Shown here: piece by piece, positions 52,301-59,838 of the stretch
Position numbering within the stretch: position 1 is the first letter of the stretch
Layout: every line of letters begins with the position of its first letter
DNA from: a virus
Direction: 5' to 3' (one strand)
Virus record (IMG/VR): IMGVR_UViG_3300020442_000009
Span: 61,910-125,909 of that record
Length of the DNA stretch: 64,000 nt
The notes under the pieces: generated by a model
The model's input: the letters and a program-made list of their open reading frames with translations, nothing else
The model's database searches: none
What the model was told of the DNA's origin: nothing
Position numbers and translations under genes: made by a program

Positions 52301-53604
52301 GGTGACCACTTAAAAAAGTAATCACCTGAATCCATATTATATATATCTCCAGTAAAAGCTTTTGTGTATGATCCTATAAAATCTATTGGAGCACTTTTTA
52401 GTGGATTTTTTCTTATAAGAATATAATCATGTAATGGAAATTGATGATAAGTAGTAATGGTTGGCGTTACCGTTGGAGTTGGGGAATTAGTGGGAGTCTG
52501 TGTTGGTGGAGGAGTAGCCCCCGGACTCCTAGAAACAGATACTGTTGGAGTAATAGAAGGGGTTACTGAAATAGATGTAGAAATAGACGGTGTAACACTT
52601 GGACTAACACTACTGCTAGGAGTCGTGCTTGGTGTTGCTAAAGGAGTTTTACTTATGGAGGGAGTAACACTTGGGGTTGGCGATTGAGAGGTGGTTATGC
52701 TTGGTGTCGGGGTTGGAGTTACAAGAGTGAACCCTCCACCGCCCTGCTTAATTGGAATTGTAAGATCTAGGGTTTGTTGTGTAGTTACATAACCTCCCAC
52801 ACAACAAGTTGAATCGTCATTATCAAATGCCCCAACATATGCATTTCTGTAATCGTACAAAGAAAAGTTTTCACCAAAAATTTGTTTTCCTTCTTGTTCT
52901 ATTTCGTATACAGAAAAAACAGTTTTTTCATTACTTGGAAACAATAATTCTATATTTGTTTCATTTTGATTAAGATATTCATCTCTTGCATCCCCAGTAC
53001 TAATAACAAGTTTTAGAGTTGGATCTATATAATTTGTATCACCCGCTCCAGCAGGATTATTAGATGCTTTTACTCCAATAGTTCTTCTATCTGGGTAATC
53101 TGCAAAATTACCATCATCGTCTCTTAATTCAATTTGTAGACCTGTAGGCTTGTAATTAAATAATTTAATTGCTGCTGGATTACTTGGCCCCAAAAACAAA
53201 CCAGTGTTATAAAATCTATCCATGAAGTTTACCTGAGTAAATTTTCCCTCAGAGTCTAACATTTCTATGGGTAGCTCTACACTTGTTGCCGCTCCCATGC
53301 CAGAACTGGATAAGAACATCTCATGATCATTATTATTCCCTTTGAAAAATAGATAAATATTTGCAGACTCATCCATAGCGAGAACCCAATGCATTAAGAC
53401 GTAATTACTATTTGCTGCATTCTGGGAATCATCATTAATAAACACATAAGGCAAAAAGTCAGAACCTAGCCAACTTGGTTTAAAATATAAGTTATATAAA
53501 CCTAATGGACTTTCTGGAAGCAAAGACTTATTATTTCCATCACCTGAAGGAGTGAAGAGTTTCTCTGCTTCTAACAGAAAAATTTGGTTTTCTTTTAGCT
53601 TCAT
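46333..53604 (-). CDS. Giant virion protein (2423 aa) with Pro/Thr linker near N-terminus
   Basis: The window's largest gene opens MKLKENQIFLLEAEKLFTPS. The N-terminal region ends at about residue 290 in KQGGGGFTLV. A Thr/Pro/Ser linker (52455-52730) follows, and then some 2000 residues of beta-rich sequence with many Tyr, Asn and Asp. Large Asn/Ser stretches near the C-terminus (DSYSYNNYDTYSDPYSDPNY) look like flexible or calcium-binding repeats. No enzyme signature was found. Its size and place in the virion block suggest a long tail fibre, baseplate wedge or adhesin. The start overlaps the upstream stop as TAATG. Confidence 0.7.
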   Translation of the reverse strand: MKLKENQIFLLEAEKLFTPSGDGNNKSLLPESPLGLYNLYFKPSWLGSDFLPYVFINDDSQNAANSNYVLMHWVLAMDESANIYLFFKGNNNDHEMFLSSSGMGAATSVELPIEMLDSEGKFTQVNFMDRFYNTGLFLGPSNPAAIKLFNYKPTGLQIELRDDDGNFADYPDRRTIGVKASNNPAGAGDTNYIDPTLKLVISTGDARDEYLNQNETNIELLFPSNEKTVFSVYEIEQEGKQIFGENFSLYDYRNAYVGAFDNDDSTCCVGGYVTTQQTLDLTIPIKQGGGGFTLVTPTPTPSITTSQSPTPSVTPSISKTPLATPSTTPSSSVSPSVTPSISTSISVTPSITPTVSVSRSPGATPPPTQTPTNSPTPTVTPTITTYHQFPLHDYILIRKNPLKSAPIDFIGSYTKAFTGDIYNMDSGDYFFKWSPSAKQWQLYNKKNPAILYGYTTKNPIKLYSLMGRLVVFRTAGDPSSSKFYYSLAKSNKPAPPSKKSVDITFTDQVNGNKEVVRFIADPKKKINLHIARDDLPRVGWNSLYTPNVFKFQSTIDTYGPFTSNDNDLIFKYAPAKAPFDQGNKSYIVNPNYWPPLSKNIKLESETYNITFKEFNMDQDVDDRAGYFALLNMESNKSSVFTEKFGQKSFSISPAKDPLDSILEGFRGDSSDFNFDPLEPQSLYHNLADLLRFRSTKNYRAGSMLPDDPYNNSSSEITSFLSEVGYTPLQGYHEADVVQHIINESYSNQLFYANRPWANRAGHPVGSTYWFEHSLFYVFALKSGYGGDKGFEYQIIPKQNDVYFWDFLDNQSSNIKAYYDYLVKFDINSKHLTLEHKTSGHPLYQNPIVIGAFAENPWHAKTYGLYSDSNALSKLGLKSKFKAVNWSQFIFYNYTPYGNRRFGENIDLNIQRSWKGGINFTSQKLKVYGQPNLGKEVAQNSVVTITNGHRTRTYYVVYLGLSGDYQTVATIPGYGNMNNWRSGQGNWKQSITLSNIGEYYIEAHAGSYFNLSYATPPGDGAMFNVVAGSANFDVSLPEYPIKGKHVRLMTRPRIMGYTIDNEPIVKNLHHSKKIKIRQGDVIEFTNEIHQMAPTTPETRNGVTTNWFYNGLKTKNGTYKKYIADDIGFEIWGTNATRLQEKIGTIGRAENTSITFTTSIYEKFGSHVAGAKIFIIPTGTAYKTKEVNGATVTKRLSLGPDQNGLSEKTLSDVAVGEIELTKGEYVKLDSRYVAYHIPATSSSHAQWNGWQRLYSTYPSTSGPGENCFIGLRSDSIEDGQPVDNLEIIIASAENIWGAQVTTAELVDFVNNTPRIKELLSAEFLGQGNTKIGALKSGYNSPRSRGGDGRTIPVGVDVKIEPIDFYNPTKIYQASGYEDDETSGAFEELVYGEKEIKASIGFNTMFLSPVINFKSDDITLDMEYSVGAWAGAGEEKLVVSLYQVNKGIVLNTLKKIDLLSATGDISLSLKGLFKLLPLRYWDNVKRKQQEEEFKLLVQYEIDDGLIYEYQLRNDVLNFMMDGTYDGSTKYKKKFFFDNGSDLNFSNVEDNPIFNTNFSQQTLDPLRKAKPQNEFTLTSETAGESDFTRWKIKIPYLWRILQEPLIRIRICKNALNSFTNGKGYVENIEGLGYSFSNDDSGKYAHWINSCAGHQIDENDTVYNNLVNLQVLRHAELNQDKNNFKLKDNQNSYNYFFSKKEEETIEILIPISANPDSPYYLEDDHIYTPWYNFIFKDEAMRRSQYFTVTLIAGIPTEEQTESQIFKNYVSIQNSINTSLREKVSSLQNKYNPSLEDFAHSEDFEKNNEHYQMISWEDGSWGKNYAPIYEEYNVDDGIKYDYGTIEFDNNEKYELKSIPASLTNSEITQNDQINGSILSKYYRVKGEMRKKGRSYFFEDKGSTSLVLDAIKKQGVGSAVYNAFYEQEVKLEKALQTWNTYWNGTASSLWISSSAASDLTEWMNSNSNKFQIYGASQDRVLPYVPNDVGANSIIANMRQVMFYLCSYNYHKESYIRYKSPRDTGLKDYDGLNIPFARVASQEEFDYLVSNSYVKRSSADGGNSDSIIENYMNGNSYDGEMQRNFSVRNLYRGVPVNPYENLDSSPKVYLSEDGNIIYREPVIVTIPLLTLFTNIHMFNLNKFQNQGASLGTPLDFRSTINSNGNYYATPFADIHWLFKDRFSPTRLGNAQNESYQDSSTSNYDSSMDWMGNPSMPIDYTDSYSYNNYDTYSDPYSDPNYMNTYDSDGNFQGYQNSAESTNSYSQIPIDLWNEIDSELKKPIDLLIGVRWRMLYTTKTDGKLIKFNDYQPKMFEGYANSFNPFVDRDGFEHDTSKSINSKLRSPEIPFVKVYGQATRDPYLHHGAENNVVIAEDDYEKVFLSHSEWNAKGGNNTSLASMHDEKIYLNNLFKADMRSSLNYFPFKDFGMETF
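52455..52730 (-). repeat. Thr/Pro/Ser-rich linker (coding)
   Basis: About 92 codons of TPTPS/VTPS repeats within the 2423-aa protein, joining a 290-residue N-terminal part to the large C-terminal body. It has no perfect long tandem duplication, unlike those in the genes at 55611 and 59442. Confidence 0.85.
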
Positions 53605-55571
53605 TATGTATCAAAAGGAATTTGAAATGTTATTGCTAATAATTGCTGAGCCTGAACAACTCCGGGGTCATCCGCTTGAGCATCAGCTAGTCCGGGTATA
53701 ACACTTGGATTATGCAAGGCATTTCCTGAGTCAATAAACAAATGACGTTCTTTTATTCTAGAATACTCCACTATTGTATCATCAAGTGTGAGTGGTTGAT
53801 GGTGATCCATGTCTAATAAAGGAGGCGATGGACTACCTCCCACATATCCATCAGCAGATACATAATACAAATCATAATTACCAGCACCATACCTAAATCC
53901 TGTAGCAAAAGGAACAAACCTAACTTGCTCAATTCCATTGTCATGTAGAGAAGAAGTTTGATACCACATATTGTAAGCTTCTTGACTACTAAACTCTAAA
54001 AAAGCAGTTCCATTTAAAAGCGAAGCTCCTTGGCTAACAAAGTGACCAGATTTATAATTCCACATTCTGATGGGATTATCAATATTAATCGGAAGGCTAT
54101 TGGTGATTTGTTTTCTATATTCTGTAATTAAATCTTCAGAAGGCAGGTCGTCAATCCTTCCAGCCCATCCACTAATTCCTGATAACTGACTGTCATTTCC
54201 ACTCGGATATATTTGAAAAACATAAACTCCACTACTAAATTCAGTTATGCCATTTGGATTTGAAGAGTCAAAAAGCTCTGAAAAATCAGTGCCATTTCCA
54301 GTAACATTACCAGTAAACATCATTGGCCTGTAAGTACCAACTCTGTATATTCCATCCATAAATTCAGAAGTTTGAAAGCATCCACTCTTACCTTCAACCC
54401 CATAGGTAGATTTAAAACTTTGCACATTAGTATCTGCACAATGAGGAGTTCTATTATAATTCAAACCATAGATACCTACATTGGCTGAAAATTCTTCAGA
54501 ACCAGATCCATCGGCATTTGCATCTAAACTATAAAAATCACTATTTTCATATGGAGGATAATAATCAAAGGCATAATCGTGAAGAGCTTTCCTGCCTTGA
54601 AATTTTGCATTGTTTTGAGCAAAGTAATGACCATGTCCTGTTACTGAATACAACTGAACATATGGATCTGAAGAGTTGCCTGTTAATAAATCTAAATTTA
54701 CTAGCTCTAAATCTTCTGGTTGAAATTTAATTGCAGGTTCATTAATATCATCAACAGACTTATCTGGCAAAAAGTATTTTTGAAAAGATAATCCTGTCCC
54801 AAATTCATATCTCACTATTTGTCCGGGGGTTCTTGGCACTCCTGTGCAATTCAAGTAAACCCAACTAGCTTCTCTTGATCCCCCAACTTCCATATATTTT
54901 GGAAAACTTTCTGAAACTTGACCCCTCAGTCTAAAATTAACATCATACTGACTGCAGGGCGTTTCACATAAAGATTTAAACTTAATTGTTTTTAGTGTGT
55001 TTTGATAAGATATAGCATTATCGTGCTGAGTAATATAATCCCAAGCTGGAACCTGACCCATTTCTCCCTGAGCTAAAGCATTAGACAGGTCTCTTCTCTC
55101 ATATATATCTTGACCTGATGCATAATTGAAATGAGCTATATAGGAAGAATCTGAATCAAAAGATGCATATATTCCTGACTGTAAATCTATTTTTCTATCA
55201 TAACATCTTATTGAAACAGGTTTGAAATTTATATTTGAATCTCCATCATTTAAAAATCCTGACTCAATAGCGATTTCTTGCCACCCAACACTGCTTGTTT
55301 GTATTTTAAAGCTTTTTTCTGCAAAAGAAAAGCTGTCAGCAGAAACATCATGCCTAATCCCACCCATGATAAACTCTATTGTTTTAGGGCAATTACAAGT
55401 ATTACAATCAAGGCAGCTGTCAAATCCTGTAACAAAATTCGTTATTTGTTTTCCCGCACTAACTACACCAGTATCAACCCTTCTATAACAATAGCCACTT
55501 ATTCTTATAAAATCATCATCGCCAGCCAACCCAGTTGGAATATATACGGCGTTTGGAAAATTATCAGACAT
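53604..55571 (-). CDS. Virion protein (655 aa) with Cys-rich N-terminus
   Basis: The protein reads MSDNFPNAVYIPTGLAGDDD, then GFDSCLDCNTCNCPKTIEFI, a C-x2-C-x2-C-x-C cluster that could bind metal or cross-link. The rest is beta-rich with many Tyr, Ser and Asn: GHGHYFAQNNAKFQGRKALH, and NSDFYSLDANADGSGSEEFS, a possible calcium loop. There are no membrane segments. The C-terminus has PFATGFRYGAGNYDLYYVSA. I do not recognise a family. It has its own GTGTA box, so it heads a late transcript. Confidence 0.7.
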   Translation of the reverse strand: MSDNFPNAVYIPTGLAGDDDFIRISGYCYRRVDTGVVSAGKQITNFVTGFDSCLDCNTCNCPKTIEFIMGGIRHDVSADSFSFAEKSFKIQTSSVGWQEIAIESGFLNDGDSNINFKPVSIRCYDRKIDLQSGIYASFDSDSSYIAHFNYASGQDIYERRDLSNALAQGEMGQVPAWDYITQHDNAISYQNTLKTIKFKSLCETPCSQYDVNFRLRGQVSESFPKYMEVGGSREASWVYLNCTGVPRTPGQIVRYEFGTGLSFQKYFLPDKSVDDINEPAIKFQPEDLELVNLDLLTGNSSDPYVQLYSVTGHGHYFAQNNAKFQGRKALHDYAFDYYPPYENSDFYSLDANADGSGSEEFSANVGIYGLNYNRTPHCADTNVQSFKSTYGVEGKSGCFQTSEFMDGIYRVGTYRPMMFTGNVTGNGTDFSELFDSSNPNGITEFSSGVYVFQIYPSGNDSQLSGISGWAGRIDDLPSEDLITEYRKQITNSLPINIDNPIRMWNYKSGHFVSQGASLLNGTAFLEFSSQEAYNMWYQTSSLHDNGIEQVRFVPFATGFRYGAGNYDLYYVSADGYVGGSPSPPLLDMDHHQPLTLDDTIVEYSRIKERHLFIDSGNALHNPSVIPGLADAQADDPGVVQAQQLLAITFQIPFDT

Positions 55572-55588
55572 ATCAATTATTATTACAC
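55572..55588 (-). promoter_or_regulatory. Candidate late promoter box (GTGTAATAATAATTGAT)
   Basis: The minus-strand 17-nt box GTGTAATAATAATTGAT abuts the ATG at 55571. It has a one-base-different twin before the small plus-strand ORF at 12858. Confidence 0.65.
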
Positions 55589-55610
55589 TTTATTTATTAT
55601 AAAACCATTT

Positions 55611-57221
55611 TTAAAAAATACCAGTTTGAGTATATGTAAATGCTCCTCCAGTATAGGCTAATCCAGTAGAAGAGTAATTTGGACCCCAAGCGGCAGACGG
55701 TATCATTTGACTAAGTTGATTGCCCTTGCCTCCACCGAAATCTGAACATAGCTCATATTTATCAAATAATTCTTGCGGGCCTTCTAGATCAGTAATTAAA
55801 ACTTGATAAGGATTTTTGTATAAAATTCTAGATTTAACACAATTAAATGTATCTAAATCATATAATTCTACATTGAAAAATTCCGAAGGCTCCTCAATCG
55901 CATTGTATATTGTGCCTATATCTATAATTTTTTCGTTTTCTCCTACTGCAAAATTTAAGACTCCATGAGTTCCTGTATAATCAACCCCAGAAACCGCAGT
56001 AGATGGAGTATCAAAAGTTCTGTATTTAACGGAAAATGCTCCGGTGTAATGACTATTATGGCAACACGGCTCTCTATAAACTCTTACTCCAGTAGTTTGA
56101 CCTTCTACAACATAAGTAGAGTAGTATTGAAATCTAATGTTTAAGTATTTTTCTGCACAGGTTGGAGTTGGAGTAAGAGTGACAGTCGGAGTTGTTGTTT
56201 TTGTTGGAGTAATTGTAGCTGTTGGGGTAGCTGTTGCTACAGGTGTTTGAGTTGCCGTTGGAGTAATAGTAGAGGTTGGTGTAACCGTTGGTGTTGGAGT
56301 TACTGATATTGTAGGTGTAGAGGTTATTGATATAGTCGGTGTTGGGGTTACTGATATGGTAGCAGTAGGAGTTACTGATATAGTAGCTGTAGGAGTAACC
56401 GATATGGTAGATGTAGGAGTAACTGATATGGTAGCCGTAGGAGTAACAGATATGGTTGGTGTTGGAGTTACCGATATAGTAGCTGTTGGAGTTACTGATA
56501 TAGTTGGCGTTGGAGTGATCGATATTGTGGGTGTGGGAGTAACTGATATGGTAGCTGTAGGAGTAACCGATATTGTGGGTGTCGGGGTGATCGATATAGT
56601 TGGCGTTGGAGTGATCGATATTGTGGGTGTGGGAGTAACTGATATGGTAGCTGTAGGAGTAACCGATATTGTGGGTGTCGGGGTGATCGATATAGTTGGT
56701 GTTGGAGTGATCGATATTGTGGGTGTGGGAGTAGCCGTAGGAGTAATGGTTGAGGTTGGAGTAGGCGTTGTTGTCTCAGTAGGAGTTTGAGTGGGTGTCC
56801 TTGTTGGAGTTCGTGTTAAGGTTGGAGTAGTGGTTTGAGTTGGAGTTACAGAAGGAGTGGGAGTAACCGTCCTTGTTGGAGTCACACTTGCTACTATGTT
56901 TTTAACCAAACCGCATTTAGATTGTCTTTTTGATTCTAAATTTTCTATCAGTATTGCTGCATCATAAGATCCAAAAGCCGCATATTGATGCATATGGTCT
57001 AGCGAATATCCAGAGCCTGCAGTCCACTTTAATACACCGCTACGCTCATATGTTCCATCACCCCAGTCAATATGGTATTGTAAATTTTTAGGTATTCTAT
57101 CTTTATCACTTACATCAATATTGAAATAAGAAAGACCATAGGAATATAGATCTGGAAATTTCTCGCAACAACCAGTTTCGATTGGGCTTGGAGTTGGTTT
57201 TGGTGGACCTATATAAACCAT
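55611..57221 (-). CDS. PKD-like, Thr/Pro linker, Calx-beta virion protein
   Basis: At 536 aa, residues 1-105 contain a PKD-type domain, with YHIDWGDGTYERSGVLKWTA as the W-G-D-G-T turn and HMHQYAAFGSYDAAILIENL as the H-x-Y...G-x-Y strand. Residues 112-355 are a Thr/Pro linker built from ISVTPT/ISITPT units. Residues 358-500 are a Calx-beta domain: RFQYYSTYVVEGQTTGVRVY, SGVDYTGTHGVLNFAVGENE KIIDI, and EPSEFFNVELYDLD. Both domain types bind ligands or calcium on cell surfaces, so this is a good receptor-binding or adhesion candidate. A second linker-plus-Calx-beta protein lies directly upstream. Confidence 0.85.
   Translation of the reverse strand: MVYIGPPKPTPSPIETGCCEKFPDLYSYGLSYFNIDVSDKDRIPKNLQYHIDWGDGTYERSGVLKWTAGSGYSLDHMHQYAAFGSYDAAILIENLESKRQSKCGLVKNIVASVTPTRTVTPTPSVTPTQTTTPTLTRTPTRTPTQTPTETTTPTPTSTITPTATPTPTISITPTPTISITPTPTISVTPTATISVTPTPTISITPTPTISITPTPTISVTPTATISVTPTPTISITPTPTISVTPTATISVTPTPTISVTPTATISVTPTSTISVTPTATISVTPTATISVTPTPTISITSTPTISVTPTPTVTPTSTITPTATQTPVATATPTATITPTKTTTPTVTLTPTPTCAEKYLNIRFQYYSTYVVEGQTTGVRVYREPCCHNSHYTGAFSVKYRTFDTPSTAVSGVDYTGTHGVLNFAVGENEKIIDIGTIYNAIEEPSEFFNVELYDLDTFNCVKSRILYKNPYQVLITDLEGPQELFDKYELCSDFGGGKGNQLSQMIPSAAWGPNYSSTGLAYTGGAFTYTQTGIF
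56155..56890 (-). repeat. Thr/Pro repeat linker of the PKD/Calx-beta protein
   Basis: About 245 codons of (I/V)(S/T)(V/I)TPT-type hexad repeats. It includes the near-perfect 96-bp tandem duplication at 56517-56708. Confidence 0.9.
56517..56708 (-). repeat. 96-bp tandem duplication, two copies
   Basis: Copies 56517-56612 and 56613-56708 differ at a single position (C versus T near the end), and a third partial copy starts at 56709. The unit is 32 codons, so length changes keep the frame. Near-identity among otherwise diverged repeats implies a recent expansion. Confidence 0.92.
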
Positions 57222-57228
57222 ATCTTTT

Positions 57229-59382
57229 TTAGCTAGGTTCTACAATAAACACAGCATACGGGTTTGATCCTGTTATGAAAGAATTAACTCCTGCATATGC
57301 CGACCTTGGGTTACTTAATTTTATAAAGAAGAACTCATCATTCTCTAAAGGAGTAGTGTCTGGTGTTAAAGGTATTCCTGTAACTGTTATAGTTTTTTCA
57401 TTTTCGCCAGCAGCAAAGTAGAAGGTTCCACTACCAGACAAGTAGTCTCCATCATCATCTGTTCCGTTAGTTATGACACCAGTTACAGCACTATTTGATG
57501 CATTTTGAGTGTTCCAGTCCACAGAGAAAGGACATCCCACAAAATCAGGCTCACAATGACCAGTTTCTCGTAAGACTTTAATATTTGCAGTTCCCCCTTC
57601 AATTAAATATGTAGATGCATATTGAAATCTAACTGGAGCGTCTCCAGCACATACAGATGTAGTTGGAGTAATTGAAGGAGTTATAGAAATAGTGGGAGTA
57701 ACTGATGCTGCCGGAGTCTTGCTAGGTGTTGGAGTAACAGAAATAGTAGGTGTTGTTGTAACTGAAATCGTTGGTGTCACAGATGGACTAATTTGCCTAC
57801 TTGGCGTGGTAGTAACGGATATTGTTGGAGTTACACTGTTAGATATTGTTGGAGTAACGGTAGGAGTTGTAGTAGGAGTAGGACTTTGTGTTACAGATAT
57901 TGTTGGAGTTTGGGTAGCTGTTGGTGTTGGTGTTTGAGTGACAGAAATAGTTGGTGTTACCGATGGAGTTACTGAAGGTGTTACGGATATAGTAGGAGTA
58001 TTTGTGGGAGTAATTGATATTGTTGAAGTAGGAGTAGGAGTGGGAGTGCTTGATGGAATGGCTTTGCCCGGAGGTGGGGGCAATACAGGCTTCCACCAGC
58101 CCGGATCACCGGGATCAAACCCCCCAGTTGGAACCGGCTCAGAAGAATTACATCCAGAACCTGTACATGGGGGATCATTGGAACCCGGCGCATCTCCAGA
58201 TTCTAAACAACCTCCACTGATCAAAAAACCGTTTTCCTTAGTTACTGTAAAATCAAAATCAATTTTAGTTGTTGACATTGAATGCAAAGGAAAAGTGTTT
58301 GACCTAGATTTTAATACAGCATTATCAATTACATACCTAATTAAAGGCATTTTAGTTGGAGCATCGCAAAAACTTGAACTATGAGGGCAGTTATTATTGC
58401 ATGTAATATGAATTTCGTAAGGTTTATCTTTTTTTAATATTGTATTTAAATTTCCAATTTCTAAATCTTTATCAAGGATATCTAAAGACAGATTTCCCAT
58501 TACTGGTAAATTTAATTTTCTATCATACGGATACATAGAACCAAATCCATATAAATTTCGTCTTGATAAATCTAAATTAATATTAAAGCCTTGAGCATTC
58601 GCATTGTTACCGCTTATTTTTTGCCCGCCTATATTAGTTTCAGTTATTTTTAAATCTATATTATTAGGTAATATCGCAGGAACTGTATATTCATTTGCTG
58701 AATCATGCTTTGTAAACCCGTAATGAAAAACATCTTTCTTTTTTCCATCAAATAAATGAATCGCTGGAATATAGTTTTTATTTGCCCCACCAGCACTACT
58801 AGTACCTGAATAAGTGTCAATTTGCACATTAGATGCGGCATAAGACATATCAACTTTTACTGGTGAATTTAGTGAAGCATTTACGGAATATCTTGTTGCA
58901 AAACAATTTCCTATAGAAAGAACATTATGCCCTATGAAGTCATTGTCTTTTTGTAAAGATAAAGCTTGCTGTCCAGCATCAGACCTCAAAACCAAAAAAA
59001 AGTTTTTATCCCCATGATGCCTTGTTATAAAGCTCCTGATTGGCTCTCCACCAGAAGGCACTACGTTAAAATTTAACAAGTATTCATTAAATCCACATGT
59101 TGGTAGATATGAAAAATTAAAATTAACAGGTACTGGCTCTATGTTTACATCTATATTTGAACCGGGAGCAGGAGAATCGCTAATGACATTAATTCTTCTT
59201 GTTAATAAATCTTCGCCACCAATTTGTCTTATTTCTTCTCTGTTTATCCCAAAGTCATAACCAATAGATTGAACTTTTGTCAAATGCCTTAGAAAGTCTT
59301 TCTCCCCATCGTGATGCGGCGAAAAAGCTGGAGCGGGACCAACAAACAATGCTACATATTCAGACCTTATAAAATTCCTCAT
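57229..59382 (-). CDS. Tube-like protein fused to Thr/Pro linker and Calx-beta domain
   Basis: At 717 aa, residues 1-400 follow the plan of the two proteins at 59839 and 61484: LTKVQSIGYDFGINREEIRQ IG, NFNFSYLP..GFNEYLLNF, VLSIGNCFATRYSVNASLNS and NLPVMGNLSLDI. After a Cys/Gly/Pro hinge (SGCNSSEPVPTGGFDPGDPG) comes a Thr/Pro linker (57655-58060). A C-terminal Calx-beta domain follows (RFQYASTYLIEGGTANIKVL, SGTFYFAAGENEKTITV). A structural subunit has thus acquired a surface-displayed Ig-like-fold domain. It has a GTGTA box 20 nt before its ATG. Confidence 0.82.
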   Translation of the reverse strand: MRNFIRSEYVALFVGPAPAFSPHHDGEKDFLRHLTKVQSIGYDFGINREEIRQIGGEDLLTRRINVISDSPAPGSNIDVNIEPVPVNFNFSYLPTCGFNEYLLNFNVVPSGGEPIRSFITRHHGDKNFFLVLRSDAGQQALSLQKDNDFIGHNVLSIGNCFATRYSVNASLNSPVKVDMSYAASNVQIDTYSGTSSAGGANKNYIPAIHLFDGKKKDVFHYGFTKHDSANEYTVPAILPNNIDLKITETNIGGQKISGNNANAQGFNINLDLSRRNLYGFGSMYPYDRKLNLPVMGNLSLDILDKDLEIGNLNTILKKDKPYEIHITCNNNCPHSSSFCDAPTKMPLIRYVIDNAVLKSRSNTFPLHSMSTTKIDFDFTVTKENGFLISGGCLESGDAPGSNDPPCTGSGCNSSEPVPTGGFDPGDPGWWKPVLPPPPGKAIPSSTPTPTPTSTISITPTNTPTISVTPSVTPSVTPTISVTQTPTPTATQTPTISVTQSPTPTTTPTVTPTISNSVTPTISVTTTPSRQISPSVTPTISVTTTPTISVTPTPSKTPAASVTPTISITPSITPTTSVCAGDAPVRFQYASTYLIEGGTANIKVLRETGHCEPDFVGCPFSVDWNTQNASNSAVTGVITNGTDDDGDYLSGSGTFYFAAGENEKTITVTGIPLTPDTTPLENDEFFFIKLSNPRSAYAGVNSFITGSNPYAVFIVEPS
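57655..58060 (-). repeat. Thr/Pro repeat linker (coding)
   Basis: About 135 codons of ISVTPT/PTISVT units with several Ser-rich variants. It joins the tube-like body to the Calx-beta domain in the gene starting at 59382. Confidence 0.85.
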
Positions 59383-59402
59383 ACCTTATATAGGTATTAC
59401 AC
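59383..59402 (-). promoter_or_regulatory. Candidate late promoter box
   Basis: Minus-strand GTGTAATACCTATATAAGGT lies directly before the ATG at 59382. The AT block CTATATAAG is the core, with the GTGTA 20 nt from the start. Confidence 0.5.
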
Positions 59403-59441
59403 TTCTACAGGAATTATTTCAAATAAAATAATTTAATTATT

Positions 59442-59837
59442 TTAAACTGAAGTTGTTGGTGTGGGTGTTGGCGTTGGCGAAACAGATATCGTAGGTGTTA
59501 CCGAAGGTGGAGGGGGAGTATTGGTTGGCGAAACAGATATCGTAGGTGTTACCGAAGGTGGAGGGGGAGTATTGGTTGAAGTTACGGATATCGTTGGGGT
59601 AACTGATATTGTAGGTGTCACCGACACACTTATTGTTGGAGTTATTGTTGGAGTTACGGATATCGTTGGAGTAACTGATATCGTTGGGGTTGGAGTTGGG
59701 GTAATCCAAGTTCTATGTTCACCAATTGCTGTGTGCCTATACATTTCATTACTGAACCCACCCCTTAAAGAAGGAGCATTATATCGCCCAGTAGTACCTT
59801 CGTTACCGTACCTTATAAAATATTCAAAATTACTCAC
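59442..59837 (-). CDS. C-terminal extension module with Thr/Pro tail (131 aa)
   Basis: GTG at 59835-59837 follows one base after the TAA of the 527-aa tube-like gene. The first 45 residues (SNFEYFIRYGNEGTTGRYNA) match the C-terminus of the 571-aa relative, which reads GEYFAPYGKNGTTGWYSATG. The rest is a Thr/Pro tail ending PTPTTSV, with a perfect 51-bp duplication. It therefore looks like the missing tail of the 527-aa protein, made either by reinitiation (GGAAG precedes the GTG) or by a +1 ribosomal frameshift. The +1 frame is open from just after a TAG 12 nt before the GTG. Confidence 0.75.
   Translation of the reverse strand: MSNFEYFIRYGNEGTTGRYNAPSLRGGFSNEMYRHTAIGEHRTWITPTPTPTISVTPTISVTPTITPTISVSVTPTISVTPTISVTSTNTPPPPSVTPTISVSPTNTPPPPSVTPTISVSPTPTPTPTTSV
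59476..59577 (-). repeat. 51-bp perfect tandem duplication
   Basis: 59476-59526 and 59527-59577 are identical. The unit is 17 codons (TNTPPPPSVTPTISVSP on the minus strand), so copy number can change without frame loss. Confidence 0.92.
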
Positions 59838-59838
59838 C

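Noticed and set aside
56356-56790. Long plus-strand ORF with repeated GVGVTDIVGV sequence
   Set aside because: It is the antisense of the Thr/Pro repeat in the gene at 55611-57221. The repeat's codon make-up keeps the opposite frame open; there is no promoter or ribosome site.
57692-58384. Plus-strand Val/Gly-rich ORFs across the linker of the 57229 gene
   Set aside because: They are shadow frames of the Thr/Pro linker and hinge; the minus gene explains the DNA with domains on both sides.
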